A stretch of 64,000 nt of DNA from Polynucleobacter sp. JS-Mosq-20-D10 (GCF_018687755.1 NZ_CP061305.1:1-64000); one strand, 5' to 3'. Positions 17,539-26,825 are shown, numbered from the stretch's first letter. Program-made: numbers and translations. The notes: a model not told the origin generated them from the sequence alone.

Positions 17539-18075
17539 ATGGCTGAATTAGCCACTATTGCTCGGCCATATGCTGAGGCGCTTTTCCAAAGCACTAAGCC
17601 TGCTGAACTTGCTACATGTTTAGAGCAGTTAAATGAATTAGCTCAGTTAGCTTCCTTACCAGAAGTTGCCGTCTTATCAAATAATCCAAAAGTATCTGCA
17701 GATGATCTAAGCAAGCTGCTTTCTGGCATGGTGAAGATAAAGCTTGACGGCAAAATCGCAAGCTTTCTGAGTCTTGTAAATCAAAACCACCGCTTATCAG
17801 CTATCCCTGAAATTGCTAAACAATTTGAGACGATGAAGAATAAGAGCGAGGGTGCAGCAGAAGTAATGATTACTAGCGCATTCCCATTAGAGGGCTCTGC
17901 GTTGAATGATTTGTTGTCAAGTTTGAAGAAGCGCTTTGGGGGTAAAGAATTGCGCCCAACTATCCAAGTAGATCCTGCATTGATTGGCGGAGTTCGCATT
18001 CAGGTTGGTGATGAAGTAATGGATAGTTCTGTAAAAGCACAGTTAGCTCAAATGCAAGCAAGTCTTGGCGCATAA
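17539..18075 (+). CDS. atpH: F1Fo ATP synthase subunit delta
   Basis: Delta connects the top of F1 to the b stalk. The 178-residue protein begins with the OSCP/delta pattern ELATIARPYAEALFQ and ends with the conserved strand region DPALIGGVRIQVGDEVMDSSV. Length is normal. It starts one base after the atpF stop codon. Primary sequence in this family is variable; the C-terminal motif and operon position make the call firm. Confidence 0.96.
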   Translation: MAELATIARPYAEALFQSTKPAELATCLEQLNELAQLASLPEVAVLSNNPKVSADDLSKLLSGMVKIKLDGKIASFLSLVNQNHRLSAIPEIAKQFETMKNKSEGAAEVMITSAFPLEGSALNDLLSSLKKRFGGKELRPTIQVDPALIGGVRIQVGDEVMDSSVKAQLAQMQASLGA

Positions 18076-18120
18076 GTTATCCCTATTAAGAACATACGAA
18101 ATAAGACCCAGGAGTAAGTA

Positions 18121-19662
18121 ATGCAACTCAACCCTTCCGAGATCAGTGAACTGATCAAAAGCCGAATTAGCGAAATGGGCGTTGACTCCCAACTTCGCAA
18201 CGAAGGCACTGTAATTTCAGTGACTGATGGTATCTGCCGCGTACATGGCTTGTCTGGCGTTATGCAGGGCGAAATGTTGGAATTCCCTAACAACACTATC
18301 GGACTTGCGTTGAACCTAGAGCGTGATTCAGTTGGTGCTGTAGTGTTGGGTGAGTACACCCACATTAAAGAAGGCGATCCAGTTAAATGTACTGGCCGTA
18401 TTTTGGAAGTACCAGTTGGACCAGAGTTGCTAGGTCGCGTTGTCAACGCACTTGGTCAGCCAATTGATGGCAAAGGCCCAATCAATACCAAGTTAACTGA
18501 CTTTATCGAAAAAGTTGCTCCAGGCGTTATCGCACGCCAATCCGTTAGCCAGCCAGTTCAAACTGGTTTGAAGGCGATTGATGCGATGGTTCCAATCGGC
18601 CGCGGCCAGCGCGAGTTGATCATTGGTGACCGCCAAACAGGTAAGACGGCAGTTGCTGTTGACGCAATCATCAATCAAAAAGGTAAAAGCGTTTATTGCG
18701 TTTACGTTGCGATTGGTCAAAAAGCTTCTACGATTGCTAACGTTGTACGCAAACTTACAGAATTAGGCGCAATGGAGTACACCGTTGTTGTTGCAGCAAG
18801 TGCCTCTGAGTCTGCAGCAATGCAATATCTCTCAGCATACGCTGGCTGCACAATGGGTGAATACTTCCGCGATCGCGGTGAAGATGCATTGATCGTTTAT
18901 GACGACTTAACAAAACAAGCTGTTGCATACCGTCAGATTTCTCTACTCCTCCGCCGCCCGCCAGGCCGTGAAGCTTACCCTGGAGATGTGTTCTATCTCC
19001 ACTCCCGCTTGCTTGAGCGCGCTGCTCGTGTAAGTGCTGATTATGTCGAGAAATTTACAAACGGCACAGTTAAAGGCAAGACAGGTTCTTTAACAGCGTT
19101 GCCAATTATTGAAACTCAAGCTGGTGACGTTTCTGCATTCGTTCCAACCAACGTCATTTCGATTACCGACGGCCAGATCTTTTTGGAAACCGACTTGTTT
19201 AACGCCGGTGTGCGCCCTGCGATTAACGCTGGTATTTCTGTTTCACGTGTTGGTGGCGCAGCTCAAACTAAAGTTATTAAGAAGCTATCTGGCGGTATTC
19301 GTACCGACTTGGCACAGTATCGTGAATTGGCAGCGTTTGCGCAGTTCGCTTCTGATCTTGACGAAGCAACTCGTAAGCAGTTAGAGCGCGGTCGTCGCGT
19401 TACCGAATTGTGTAAGCAGGCACAGTACAAGCCTTTGCAGGTTTGGGAAATGGCAGCTTCACTCTACGCTGTGAATAACGGCTTCTTTGATGACCTCGAA
19501 GTGAAGAACGTATTGCCATTCGAAAAAGGTTTGCAAGATCATTTGAAATCTAAATACGCTGATTTAATTGGCCGTATTGAAGAGACTAAAGATTTGAGCA
19601 AGGATGACGAGGCTGCCTTACGTGCTGCAATTGAGGATTACAAGCGTTCAGCCTCTTTCTAA
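18121..19662 (+). CDS. atpA: F1Fo ATP synthase subunit alpha
   Basis: Alpha subunits alternate with beta in the F1 hexamer and carry the non-catalytic nucleotide sites. The 513-residue protein has the P-loop GDRQTGKT (169-176) and the family signature around PAINAGISVSRVGGAAQ, which contains the arginine finger region. Length equals that of E. coli AtpA. An AGGAGTAAGTA ribosome binding region precedes the ATG. Confidence 0.98.
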   Translation: MQLNPSEISELIKSRISEMGVDSQLRNEGTVISVTDGICRVHGLSGVMQGEMLEFPNNTIGLALNLERDSVGAVVLGEYTHIKEGDPVKCTGRILEVPVGPELLGRVVNALGQPIDGKGPINTKLTDFIEKVAPGVIARQSVSQPVQTGLKAIDAMVPIGRGQRELIIGDRQTGKTAVAVDAIINQKGKSVYCVYVAIGQKASTIANVVRKLTELGAMEYTVVVAASASESAAMQYLSAYAGCTMGEYFRDRGEDALIVYDDLTKQAVAYRQISLLLRRPPGREAYPGDVFYLHSRLLERAARVSADYVEKFTNGTVKGKTGSLTALPIIETQAGDVSAFVPTNVISITDGQIFLETDLFNAGVRPAINAGISVSRVGGAAQTKVIKKLSGGIRTDLAQYRELAAFAQFASDLDEATRKQLERGRRVTELCKQAQYKPLQVWEMAASLYAVNNGFFDDLEVKNVLPFEKGLQDHLKSKYADLIGRIEETKDLSKDDEAALRAAIEDYKRSASF

Positions 19663-19679
19663 GAGGACTCGCATAAATC

Positions 19680-20549
19680 ATGGCAAGCACAAAAGAGATA
19701 CGATCTAAGATCAAGAGCGTGCAAAACACGCGCAAGATCACGAAGGCAATGGAAATGGTCGCCGCATCCAAGATGCGTCGCGCCCAAGAGCGCATGCGCA
19801 ATGCGCGTCCATATGCTGAAAAAATTCGTGAGATTGTTGCCAATCTTTCAAAAGCAAATCCTGAGTTCCGCCCTGCATACATGGCAACTCGTGAAGTGAA
19901 GAAAATTGGCACAATCTTAGTTACAACAGACAAAGGTTTATGCGGTGGCTTGAATACCAATGTATTGCGTCTGATTGCAAACCAAGTACGCGATATGGAG
20001 AGCGGCAATATTGGCATTGAATATACTGCCATAGGTTCAAAAGGCCTCCAGTTTTTAAATCGCTCTAAAGCAAAACTCATTTCTCAGACAATTCAGATTG
20101 GCGATACGCCACATATGGATATTTTAATTGGCGCTATTACAGCCCAATTAGAGGCGTTTGAGCGCGGAGAAATTGATGCCGTGTATTTGGCATATACCCG
20201 CTTTGTTAATGCAATGAAGCAAGAGCCTGTTTTAGAAAAACTCTTACCATTGGAGTCTGTAGCATTAACTCCAGAGGAAAAGTCCGGGAACTCTTGGGAC
20301 TACATCTACGAGCCAGACGCTGAGTCTGTCTTAAATGGCCTGCTAAAGCGCTACGTAGAGGCAATGATTTATCAAGCTGTTGCTGAAAATATGGCTTCAG
20401 AACAATCTGCACGGATGGTCTCAATGAAGGCCGCCTCAGATAATGCGAAGAATGTAATCGGCGAATTGCAATTGGAATACAACAAAACAAGACAGGCTGC
20501 TATCACTAAAGAGTTGTCAGAGATTGTTGGCGGAGCGGCTGCGGTTTAA
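19680..20549 (+). CDS. atpG: F1Fo ATP synthase subunit gamma
   Basis: Gamma is the central rotor shaft of F1. The 289-residue protein shows the N-terminal helix pattern EIRSKIKSVQNTRKITKAME (from residue 6) and the conserved C-terminal helix with NKTRQAAITKELSEIVGGA, the two ends that form the coiled coil inside the hexamer. It lies between atpA and atpD as expected. Confidence 0.98.
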   Translation: MASTKEIRSKIKSVQNTRKITKAMEMVAASKMRRAQERMRNARPYAEKIREIVANLSKANPEFRPAYMATREVKKIGTILVTTDKGLCGGLNTNVLRLIANQVRDMESGNIGIEYTAIGSKGLQFLNRSKAKLISQTIQIGDTPHMDILIGAITAQLEAFERGEIDAVYLAYTRFVNAMKQEPVLEKLLPLESVALTPEEKSGNSWDYIYEPDAESVLNGLLKRYVEAMIYQAVAENMASEQSARMVSMKAASDNAKNVIGELQLEYNKTRQAAITKELSEIVGGAAAV

Positions 20550-20604
20550 GCGGTTAGCGTTTAGGAATACGAAAGAATTCAGGAATTAAAAGCGGAGAAA
20601 TGCG

Positions 20605-22005
20605 ATGAGTAACGGAAATATCGTGCAATGTATCGGTCCAGTGGTGGACATTCAGTTCCCACGCGACAAAATGCCAAACATTTATGATGCGTTGACATTA
20701 GTTGATAGTGGCGAAAAATCATTTGCTGAAAAAGGCTTGACCTTTGAAGTGCAGCAACAAATTGGCGATGGTGTAGTTCGTGCGATTGCTATGGGCGCAA
20801 GCGATGGTTTACGTCGCGGTATGGAAGTTGCTTCTACAGGCAAGCCAATTTCAGTCCCAGTTGGCCCAGCAACATTGGGTCGTATCATGGACGTTTTGGG
20901 TCGCCCAATTGATGATGCAGGTCCGATTGCCACTGAAGAGCGTCGCGCTATTCACCAGCCAGCACCGAAGTTTGATGAGCTCTCCCCTTCTGTTGACTTG
21001 CTAGAAACCGGCATTAAGGTTATTGACTTAGTTTGCCCTTTTGCTAAAGGCGGTAAGGTTGGCTTGTTCGGTGGTGCGGGTGTTGGTAAGACCGTGAACA
21101 TGATGGAATTGATTAACAACATTGCTAAACAACACTCAGGTTTATCAGTGTTTGCCGGTGTTGGTGAGCGTACTCGTGAAGGTAATGACTTCTACCACGA
21201 GATGAAAGAATCTAACGTTATCGACAAAGTGGCGATGGTGTTTGGTCAGATGAATGAGCCTCCTGGCAACCGTTTGCGCGTTGCATTGACTGGTTTGACA
21301 ATGGCTGAAGCGTTCCGTGATGAAGGCCGTGATATTTTGTTCTTCGTTGATAACATCTACCGTTATACATTGGCCGGTACTGAAGTTTCTGCGTTGCTCG
21401 GCCGTATGCCTTCAGCCGTGGGTTATCAGCCTACATTGGCTGAAGAGATGGGTAAATTACAAGAGCGTATTACCTCCACAAAGACTGGTTCTGTTACTTC
21501 TATTCAGGCTGTTTACGTTCCTGCGGATGACTTAACCGATCCATCACCAGCGACAACCTTCTTGCACTTAGACTCCACAGTTGTATTGTCACGCGACATT
21601 GCTGCTTTGGGTATTTATCCAGCGGTTGATCCATTGGACTCAACCAGCCGTCAACTTGACCCACAAGTAGTTGGTCAAGAGCACTACGACGTAGCTCGTG
21701 AAGTTCAGATGACTTTGCAACGTTATAAAGAGTTGCGCGACATTATTGCTATTTTGGGCATGGATGAACTGTCACCAGAGGACAAATTAGCTGTGTCACG
21801 TGCACGTAAGATTCAACGTTTCTTGTCCCAGCCATTCCACGTTGCTGAAGTATTTACTGGTTCACCAGGTAAATACGTTCCATTGAAAGAAACCATCCGC
21901 GGTTTCAAAATGATCTGCAGCGGCGAATTGGATCACTTGCCAGAGCAAGCGTTCTACATGGTGGGTTCAATTGATGAAGCCATCGAGAAAGCTAAGAAGC
22001 TTTAA
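20605..22005 (+). CDS. atpD: F1Fo ATP synthase subunit beta
   Basis: The beta subunit holds the catalytic nucleotide sites. The 466-residue protein has Walker A GGAGVGKT (156-163), the catalytic glutamate in GERTREG, Walker B ILFFVDNIYR and the DELSEED-like segment, here reading DELSPED. Length matches the family. Ribosome binding site GCGGAGAAA precedes the ATG. Confidence 0.98.
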   Translation: MSNGNIVQCIGPVVDIQFPRDKMPNIYDALTLVDSGEKSFAEKGLTFEVQQQIGDGVVRAIAMGASDGLRRGMEVASTGKPISVPVGPATLGRIMDVLGRPIDDAGPIATEERRAIHQPAPKFDELSPSVDLLETGIKVIDLVCPFAKGGKVGLFGGAGVGKTVNMMELINNIAKQHSGLSVFAGVGERTREGNDFYHEMKESNVIDKVAMVFGQMNEPPGNRLRVALTGLTMAEAFRDEGRDILFFVDNIYRYTLAGTEVSALLGRMPSAVGYQPTLAEEMGKLQERITSTKTGSVTSIQAVYVPADDLTDPSPATTFLHLDSTVVLSRDIAALGIYPAVDPLDSTSRQLDPQVVGQEHYDVAREVQMTLQRYKELRDIIAILGMDELSPEDKLAVSRARKIQRFLSQPFHVAEVFTGSPGKYVPLKETIRGFKMICSGELDHLPEQAFYMVGSIDEAIEKAKKL

Positions 22006-22026
22006 TCGAACTCATCTAGGGAAATT

Positions 22027-22443
22027 ATGTCAACCATACGCGTCGATGTAGTAAGTGCTGAGCAATCTATTTTCAGCGGAGAGGCCAAGTTCGTTGCGCT
22101 TCCTGGCGAGAATGGTGAGCTCGGTATTTTACGCGGCCACACTCCTTTGATTACACGCATTCGTCCAGGTTCAGTTCGTATTGAAAAAGCTGATGGAGAT
22201 GAAGAGTTTGTATTCGTTGCAGGTGGCTATTTAGAAGTACAGCCGGATCATGTGACTGTATTGGCAGATACCGCCATTCGCGGACATGACCTTGATGAAG
22301 CCAAAGCTAACGAAGCCAAGAAACGCGCTGAAGAAGCTATGCAGAATCGTGGTACTGACTTTGATATGGCCTTAGCACAGTCAGAGTTTGCTATGGCAGC
22401 AGCACAACTGGCTGCTATTGCACGTTTCCGTCGTAAAAAGTAA
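22027..22443 (+). CDS. atpC: F1Fo ATP synthase subunit epsilon
   Basis: Epsilon is the small rotor subunit that can inhibit ATP hydrolysis. The 138-residue protein has an N-terminal beta-sandwich with ALPGENGELGILRGHTPL and a C-terminal helical hairpin rich in alanine, lysine and arginine (about 90-138). It is the last gene of the atp operon; hemE follows after 15 bp and may be co-transcribed. Confidence 0.97.
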   Translation: MSTIRVDVVSAEQSIFSGEAKFVALPGENGELGILRGHTPLITRIRPGSVRIEKADGDEEFVFVAGGYLEVQPDHVTVLADTAIRGHDLDEAKANEAKKRAEEAMQNRGTDFDMALAQSEFAMAAAQLAAIARFRRKK

Positions 22444-22458
22444 GGGGCGAACATTTCC

Positions 22459-23571
22459 TTGTTATTAAATGATCGATTTCTAAAAGCCTGCTTGGGCGAA
22501 GCGGTTGATCAAACCCCGCTCTGGCTTATGCGTCAAGCCGGACGATATCTCCCGGAATACAATGCAACCCGAGCTAAGGCTGGTAGCTTCCTTGGGCTCG
22601 CTAAAAATCCAGCTTATGCCACTGAGGTAACACTCCAGCCATTGGATCGCTACCCATTAGACGCTGCGATTTTGTTCTCCGATATTTTGACCATTCCTGA
22701 TGCTATGGGTTTGGGTCTAAAATTTACTACAGGAGAGGGACCTAGTTTCGAGCACCCCCTTCGTACTGAAGAAGCGGTAAAAAAATTACGCGTTGCTGAT
22801 ATGAATCAGCTCAAATATGTTTTTGATGCTGTATCAGAAATTCGCAAGGCATTGATTCAGGACGGCAAACAGCGGGTGCCGCTCATTGGTTTTTCCGGAA
22901 GCCCGTGGACACTAGCTTGCTACATGATTGACGGTTCAGGTTCAGATGATTTTCGTCATGCCAAGACTATGATGTTCAGTCGCCCAGATTTGCTTGAACA
23001 TATTCTTGAGATTAATGTCCAGTCGGTGGCAGCCTATTTAATTGAGCAGGTAAAAGCCGGAGCACAAGCACTCATGATATTTGATACCTGGGGAGGATTA
23101 CTTCCCGATGGATGGTATCAGCGCATGTCCTTGGCTGCCATGCAAAAAGTGATTGAACTATTGCCCCGTGAACATGAGGGGCGCAAGCTCCCAATCATTA
23201 TGTTCACAAAAGGTGGTGGTATTTGGTTAAACGATATGGCGCAAATTGGGGCAGATGTCATTGCGATTGACTGGACCATGCGCTTAAGCAGTGCACGCAA
23301 GGAACTTTTAGATATCAATAAGCCACTGGCTTTGCAGGGCAACCTAGATCCGCTTATTTTGTTTTCAGAGCCGAAGCAAATTGTAAGTGCTGCAGAGGGT
23401 CTTTTGGAGGATTTGGCTGGTGCCCCCCCACTAAAGCCGGGGCTTCATCCGCTGGATGGACACATCTTCAATTTGGGTCATGGCATCAACCAATTTACCC
23501 CACCTGAAAGCGTGACAGCTCTGTCCGAAGCAGTAATTTCCAAGTCAAAAGCCTTACGGGCAAAGCAATAG
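22459..23571 (+). CDS. hemE: Uroporphyrinogen decarboxylase
   Basis: HemE decarboxylates four acetate side chains of uroporphyrinogen III to give coproporphyrinogen III in heme synthesis. The 370-residue protein has the signature MRQAGRYLPEY (24-34), the active-site aspartate in FSDILTIPDAMGLGL, and GFSGSPWTLACYMIDG. It starts with TTG at 22459, giving the family-typical N-terminus MLLNDRFLKACLG; AAGGGG (22442-22447) is the likely ribosome binding site, with a rather long spacer. Position after atpC is seen in other Burkholderiaceae as far as I recall. Confidence 0.96.
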   Translation: MLLNDRFLKACLGEAVDQTPLWLMRQAGRYLPEYNATRAKAGSFLGLAKNPAYATEVTLQPLDRYPLDAAILFSDILTIPDAMGLGLKFTTGEGPSFEHPLRTEEAVKKLRVADMNQLKYVFDAVSEIRKALIQDGKQRVPLIGFSGSPWTLACYMIDGSGSDDFRHAKTMMFSRPDLLEHILEINVQSVAAYLIEQVKAGAQALMIFDTWGGLLPDGWYQRMSLAAMQKVIELLPREHEGRKLPIIMFTKGGGIWLNDMAQIGADVIAIDWTMRLSSARKELLDINKPLALQGNLDPLILFSEPKQIVSAAEGLLEDLAGAPPLKPGLHPLDGHIFNLGHGINQFTPPESVTALSEAVISKSKALRAKQ

Positions 23572-23831
23572 ACGCAAGTAATTGCTAACTTAGGCCATTA
23601 TTACGCCAGAAAGTTATGCACAGAAATGTGCAAAATCATAAATACAGAGAGATTCGAGAGAGTTGTGAACTTTCACCTTTAGTAATCATTCTAAAGTATT
23701 GATTTATATAGAAATAAATAAAATGCTAGTTTTCTGTGCAAGCTATTGTTCCTATAAAATAAATAAAGAAGTAGAAAAAATCAAATGATATCCACAGACT
23801 TATCCACAGGATAAAACAGAAAAAATAGTAA
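23572..23831. promoter_or_regulatory. AT-rich region with DnaA boxes upstream of priA
   Basis: This 260-bp gap is strongly AT-rich. It has TTATGCACA (23614-23622) and TTATCCACA (23800-23808), both perfect matches to TTATNCACA, and a one-mismatch copy (23788-23796). TGCACAGAAA (23617-23626) recurs as its exact reverse complement at 23731-23740. A TATAAA (23753-23758) could be a -10 element for priA, but no good -35 is seen. No terminator for hemE is obvious. Confidence 0.6.
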
Positions 23832-25967
23832 ATGGCGCTTAAACCCACTGTTGTGCAGGTAGTAATAGATAAGCCTTTGGCCCAGGGCTTTGACTACCTG
23901 TGGGATGCTGAAAAATTAGGCAAATTACCAGAAATAGGTAATGTAGTTGCAGTACCATTCGCAAGATCAAAAGTAATCGGAGTTGTAATAAAAGTGAGCA
24001 ATCACTCTGATTATGAAATATCAAAACTAAAGTCTGTAGAAAAGCTCGCACCACTTCCAGTATTCGATCCAGCTCTATTGAGGCTAATGAATTTTGCAAG
24101 TCAGTATTACGTTCATGCGCTTGGAGAAACTATCTTGCCAGTTATTCCGCAGATGTGGAAAAAGGCGGAAGACTGGGAAAAGATTCCAGAAAAACTGAAG
24201 TCAGCAGAGAAAAAAAGCAAAAAAGGGTTTGATGTGAGCTCAGAGGGAATAATCACACAAAATCAATTGAACCCCAATCAAAAGGCCGCTCTTAATAAAT
24301 TATTGGGAGATGGTGAAAAAAAAGAAAAACAATTTCGGGCAATACTATTGCAGGGTCAAACTGGAAGCGGGAAGACTGCCGTCTTCCTCAATTGGCTAGC
24401 GAGCATCCTTGACGATGAAAGTGCCCAAGCACTTTTACTAGTGCCAGAAATTAATTTAACCCCACAATTAGAAAGACGAATAAGCGCCTATTTCCCCGAT
24501 AAAAAAATGGCGGTATTGCATAGTGGTATCAGTGAAAAGAAAAGAGGTATTGCTTGGTATGAGGCAATGACTGGCAAGGCACAAATTATATTAGGAACTA
24601 GGCTGGCAGCTTTGACGCCAATGCCAAATTTACGAGTCATAGTGGTGGATGAAGAGCACGACCCATCTTATAAGCAACAGGATGGCACTCGATACTCAGC
24701 AAGAGATTTAGCAATCTGGCGAGCGCATGATCAAAAGATTCCCATTCTATTATCTTCTGCAACACCATCTCTAGAAACCTGGTTAGCAGCTCAATCAGGC
24801 CGCTATGAAAATATTCGACTTGATCAGCGCGCCAAAGGAGCAAGCTTACCCAGCGTGCACTTAATTAATACACGTAACCCGCAAAATCAATTTAGCCCAG
24901 GAGATGAGGGTGCGCCAAAGCAGAAAAGCCTAATTACAAAAACACTTGCAAATGCCATTACTAAATCACTTGCAGAAAAAAAACAAAGTTTGATTTTGAT
25001 TAATAGGCGCGGCTATGCCCCAGTACTCAGTTGCTCAGCATGTAATTGGTTATCAAAATGCACGCAATGCTCTACCTACACAGTAATGCATAAAGCCGGC
25101 GCATTAAGCAAAAGATCAGTCTTAAATTGTCACCATTGTGGGTTGGTAAAGCCTATTCCACAGTTTTGCCCTGATTGTGGAAATGCAGACCTTAAAACAC
25201 TTGGTCATGGGACTCAAAAAGTAGAAGATGCTATTGAAGACATGTGGCCGCAAGCAAGGGTATTACGAGTCGACACAGACTCAAGTAGAAAGAGCAAAGG
25301 AGCAGAAGCTCTCTTTACAGAAATACACGATGGTAATGTTGACATTGTCGTTGGCACTCAAATGATTGCCAAAGGACACGACTATCAAAACATTGGATTA
25401 GTAGCCGTATTAGATGCGGACAGTCGACTATATTCAGCTGACTTTAGAGCAGCCGAAAGATTATTTGCGCAGTTAGTTCAAGTAGCTGGGCGTGCTGGAA
25501 GATCTGGAGCTAGCGGTCAAGCTGGGGGTGATGTTTATATTGAGACACAATACCCTGAGTCACCAGTATTTCAGTATTTATTAAGACACGACGTCGATGG
25601 ATTTTTAGCATTCACTGCTAGTGAGCGGCAAGAAGCAAAATTACCACCCTACTCATATCAAGCGCTTATTCATGCAGAAGGTAAAAGCCTAGATAAGGCG
25701 ATTAGGTTTTTGAATGAACTAAAGGCGCGCATAAAAAGTAGGGGGATGATTACGAGAGAGCTTCAGGTGTATGACCCAGTACCTAAGCCAGTCATGCGGG
25801 TAGCAGGCGCAGAGCGGGCTCAATTATTAATTGAATCGGGCAATCGCAAGGTGCTGCAAGAAACGCTCGAAATAATTGATCAAGAATTACGCCAAGAGTC
25901 CACGGGAAGAATCAGCAAAACATCGCGCATTCGATGGTTGGTAGAGCGCGATCCGATTGCTATCTAA
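23832..25967 (+). CDS. priA: Primosomal replication restart helicase PriA
   Basis: PriA recognises stalled forks and recombination intermediates and reloads the replisome. The 711-residue protein has an N-terminal DNA-binding domain (about 1-110), a DEAH-type helicase with Walker A GQTGSGKT (175-182) and DEEH (273-276), and eight zinc-binding cysteines (401, 404, 410, 413, 433, 436, 446, 449). The helicase C-terminal motifs VVGTQMIAKGHDYQNI and QVAGRAGRSG follow. By eye the gene is more A/T-rich than its neighbours. Its last 4 bp overlap the end of gcvH on the other strand. Confidence 0.97.
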   Translation: MALKPTVVQVVIDKPLAQGFDYLWDAEKLGKLPEIGNVVAVPFARSKVIGVVIKVSNHSDYEISKLKSVEKLAPLPVFDPALLRLMNFASQYYVHALGETILPVIPQMWKKAEDWEKIPEKLKSAEKKSKKGFDVSSEGIITQNQLNPNQKAALNKLLGDGEKKEKQFRAILLQGQTGSGKTAVFLNWLASILDDESAQALLLVPEINLTPQLERRISAYFPDKKMAVLHSGISEKKRGIAWYEAMTGKAQIILGTRLAALTPMPNLRVIVVDEEHDPSYKQQDGTRYSARDLAIWRAHDQKIPILLSSATPSLETWLAAQSGRYENIRLDQRAKGASLPSVHLINTRNPQNQFSPGDEGAPKQKSLITKTLANAITKSLAEKKQSLILINRRGYAPVLSCSACNWLSKCTQCSTYTVMHKAGALSKRSVLNCHHCGLVKPIPQFCPDCGNADLKTLGHGTQKVEDAIEDMWPQARVLRVDTDSSRKSKGAEALFTEIHDGNVDIVVGTQMIAKGHDYQNIGLVAVLDADSRLYSADFRAAERLFAQLVQVAGRAGRSGASGQAGGDVYIETQYPESPVFQYLLRHDVDGFLAFTASERQEAKLPPYSYQALIHAEGKSLDKAIRFLNELKARIKSRGMITRELQVYDPVPKPVMRVAGAERAQLLIESGNRKVLQETLEIIDQELRQESTGRISKTSRIRWLVERDPIAI

Positions 25968-26356
25968 GCGCCTGCACTAGATTCGTATTGTGATAGCGAC
26001 ATTAAGTCGTTTAGATTGGTGCTAAGCGTTTCGGAAGATGTTGGTTTAATTTTAAATAACCAAACTGTATACGGCTGAGTATTTACGGCCTCAGGTCTGG
26101 CATCCATTTCTTCATTGAGGGCAATAATCTCACCGCTAATAGGAGCATGAATGTCGCTTGCCGCTTTAACAGACTCAATTGCAGCAATAGCTTCGCCCTG
26201 CTTCACTTGCTGGCCAATTTTTGGCGCTTGGAAAAACATCACATCACCCAAAGCTTCTTGCGCATGATTGCTGATGCCTACCCATACTAGTCCATCATCT
26301 TCGATGCTGGCCCACTCATGTGTTTCTGCGAATTTAAATGTGTCTTGAGTTTTCAT
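25964..26356 (-). CDS. gcvH: Glycine cleavage system H protein
   Basis: GcvH carries the aminomethyl group on a lipoyl-lysine between the P, T and L proteins of the glycine cleavage system. The 130-residue protein has the lipoyl-domain core with the modified Lys64 in ESVKAASD, preceded by THEWASIEDDGLVWVGIS. It ends about 4 residues longer than many relatives. No gcvT or gcvP is in this window, so it is detached from the usual gcvTHP cluster here. No glycine riboswitch is visible upstream. It converges on priA with a 4-bp overlap. Confidence 0.96.
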   Translation of the reverse strand: MKTQDTFKFAETHEWASIEDDGLVWVGISNHAQEALGDVMFFQAPKIGQQVKQGEAIAAIESVKAASDIHAPISGEIIALNEEMDARPEAVNTQPYTVWLFKIKPTSSETLSTNLNDLMSLSQYESSAGA

Positions 26357-26453
26357 TGCATACCCTGTGGGCGATATTTTAGATTATTTGCCACACATAA
26401 GTGACTGAGCAAATTACACGCTTATTTTGTTTATGCTGATTAAATTAGGGAAA

Positions 26454-26498
26454 GGGTCCAGTTACCCCATTCCACTGGGTGCGCCAACTTGAGGACCC
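26454..26498. repeat. Nested dyad in the gap upstream of gcvH
   Basis: GGGTCC (26454-26459) pairs with GGACCC (26493-26498); inside, CCAGT and ACTGG, and ACCC and GGGT, can also pair. The 242-bp gap (26357-26598) shows no other clear feature. It could be a small structured RNA, an operator or an insertion-sequence end; none can be supported further. Confidence 0.3.
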
Positions 26499-26598
26499 GC
26501 AGATTGATGAGTAGCTTTACTTAGACCACTTCCATAACAAACTAGAATTTTGGATTTGGTGATGCAAAAGCCTTTGTATCAAAGAGCTGGTTTGAAAT

Positions 26599-26784
26599 TT
26601 AGGTTTTTGCTGAGCCGGTACGATGTGTGCGATTGTATAAACAACTTGCACAAATCCAACGCTGCTTGCGATTGCTTGTCGGAATCCAGGTGCCACCCTC
26701 CAGGCGCTTTTCGCGACTGCATGAGGAGCAAAACTTAAGGCTCTGTGAAGTTTCTTGGGTAGCAGCTGGAGTCGAAGTAGTCAT
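26599..26784 (-). CDS. Small putative zinc-ribbon protein
   Basis: A 61-residue ORF with two CXXC pairs: CSSC (residues 19-22) and CASC (46-49), spaced 23 residues apart with RWICASCLYNR around the second. This spacing fits a small zinc ribbon. A TQETSQSLKF stretch precedes the first pair; there is no signal peptide. It lies 41 bp downstream of the desaturase gene on the same strand and may be co-transcribed. I do not recognise the family. The paired cysteines argue for a real gene, but its short length leaves doubt. Confidence 0.5.
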   Translation of the reverse strand: MTTSTPAATQETSQSLKFCSSCSREKRLEGGTWIPTSNRKQRWICASCLYNRTHRTGSAKT

Positions 26785-26825
26785 GGGTAATCCGGGTAAT
26801 CCAAATCATGTACAGAAGTTCTATT

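Noticed and set aside
19238..19252. parS-like TGTTTCACGTGTTGG in atpA
   Set aside because: Only the left half matches; the palindrome is broken on the right side.
26454..26498. Insertion-sequence remnant
   Set aside because: No transposase fragment or target-site duplication could be identified; kept only as a dyad.
26357..26598. Glycine riboswitch upstream of gcvH
   Set aside because: No tandem aptamer pattern or conserved core was found on the minus strand.
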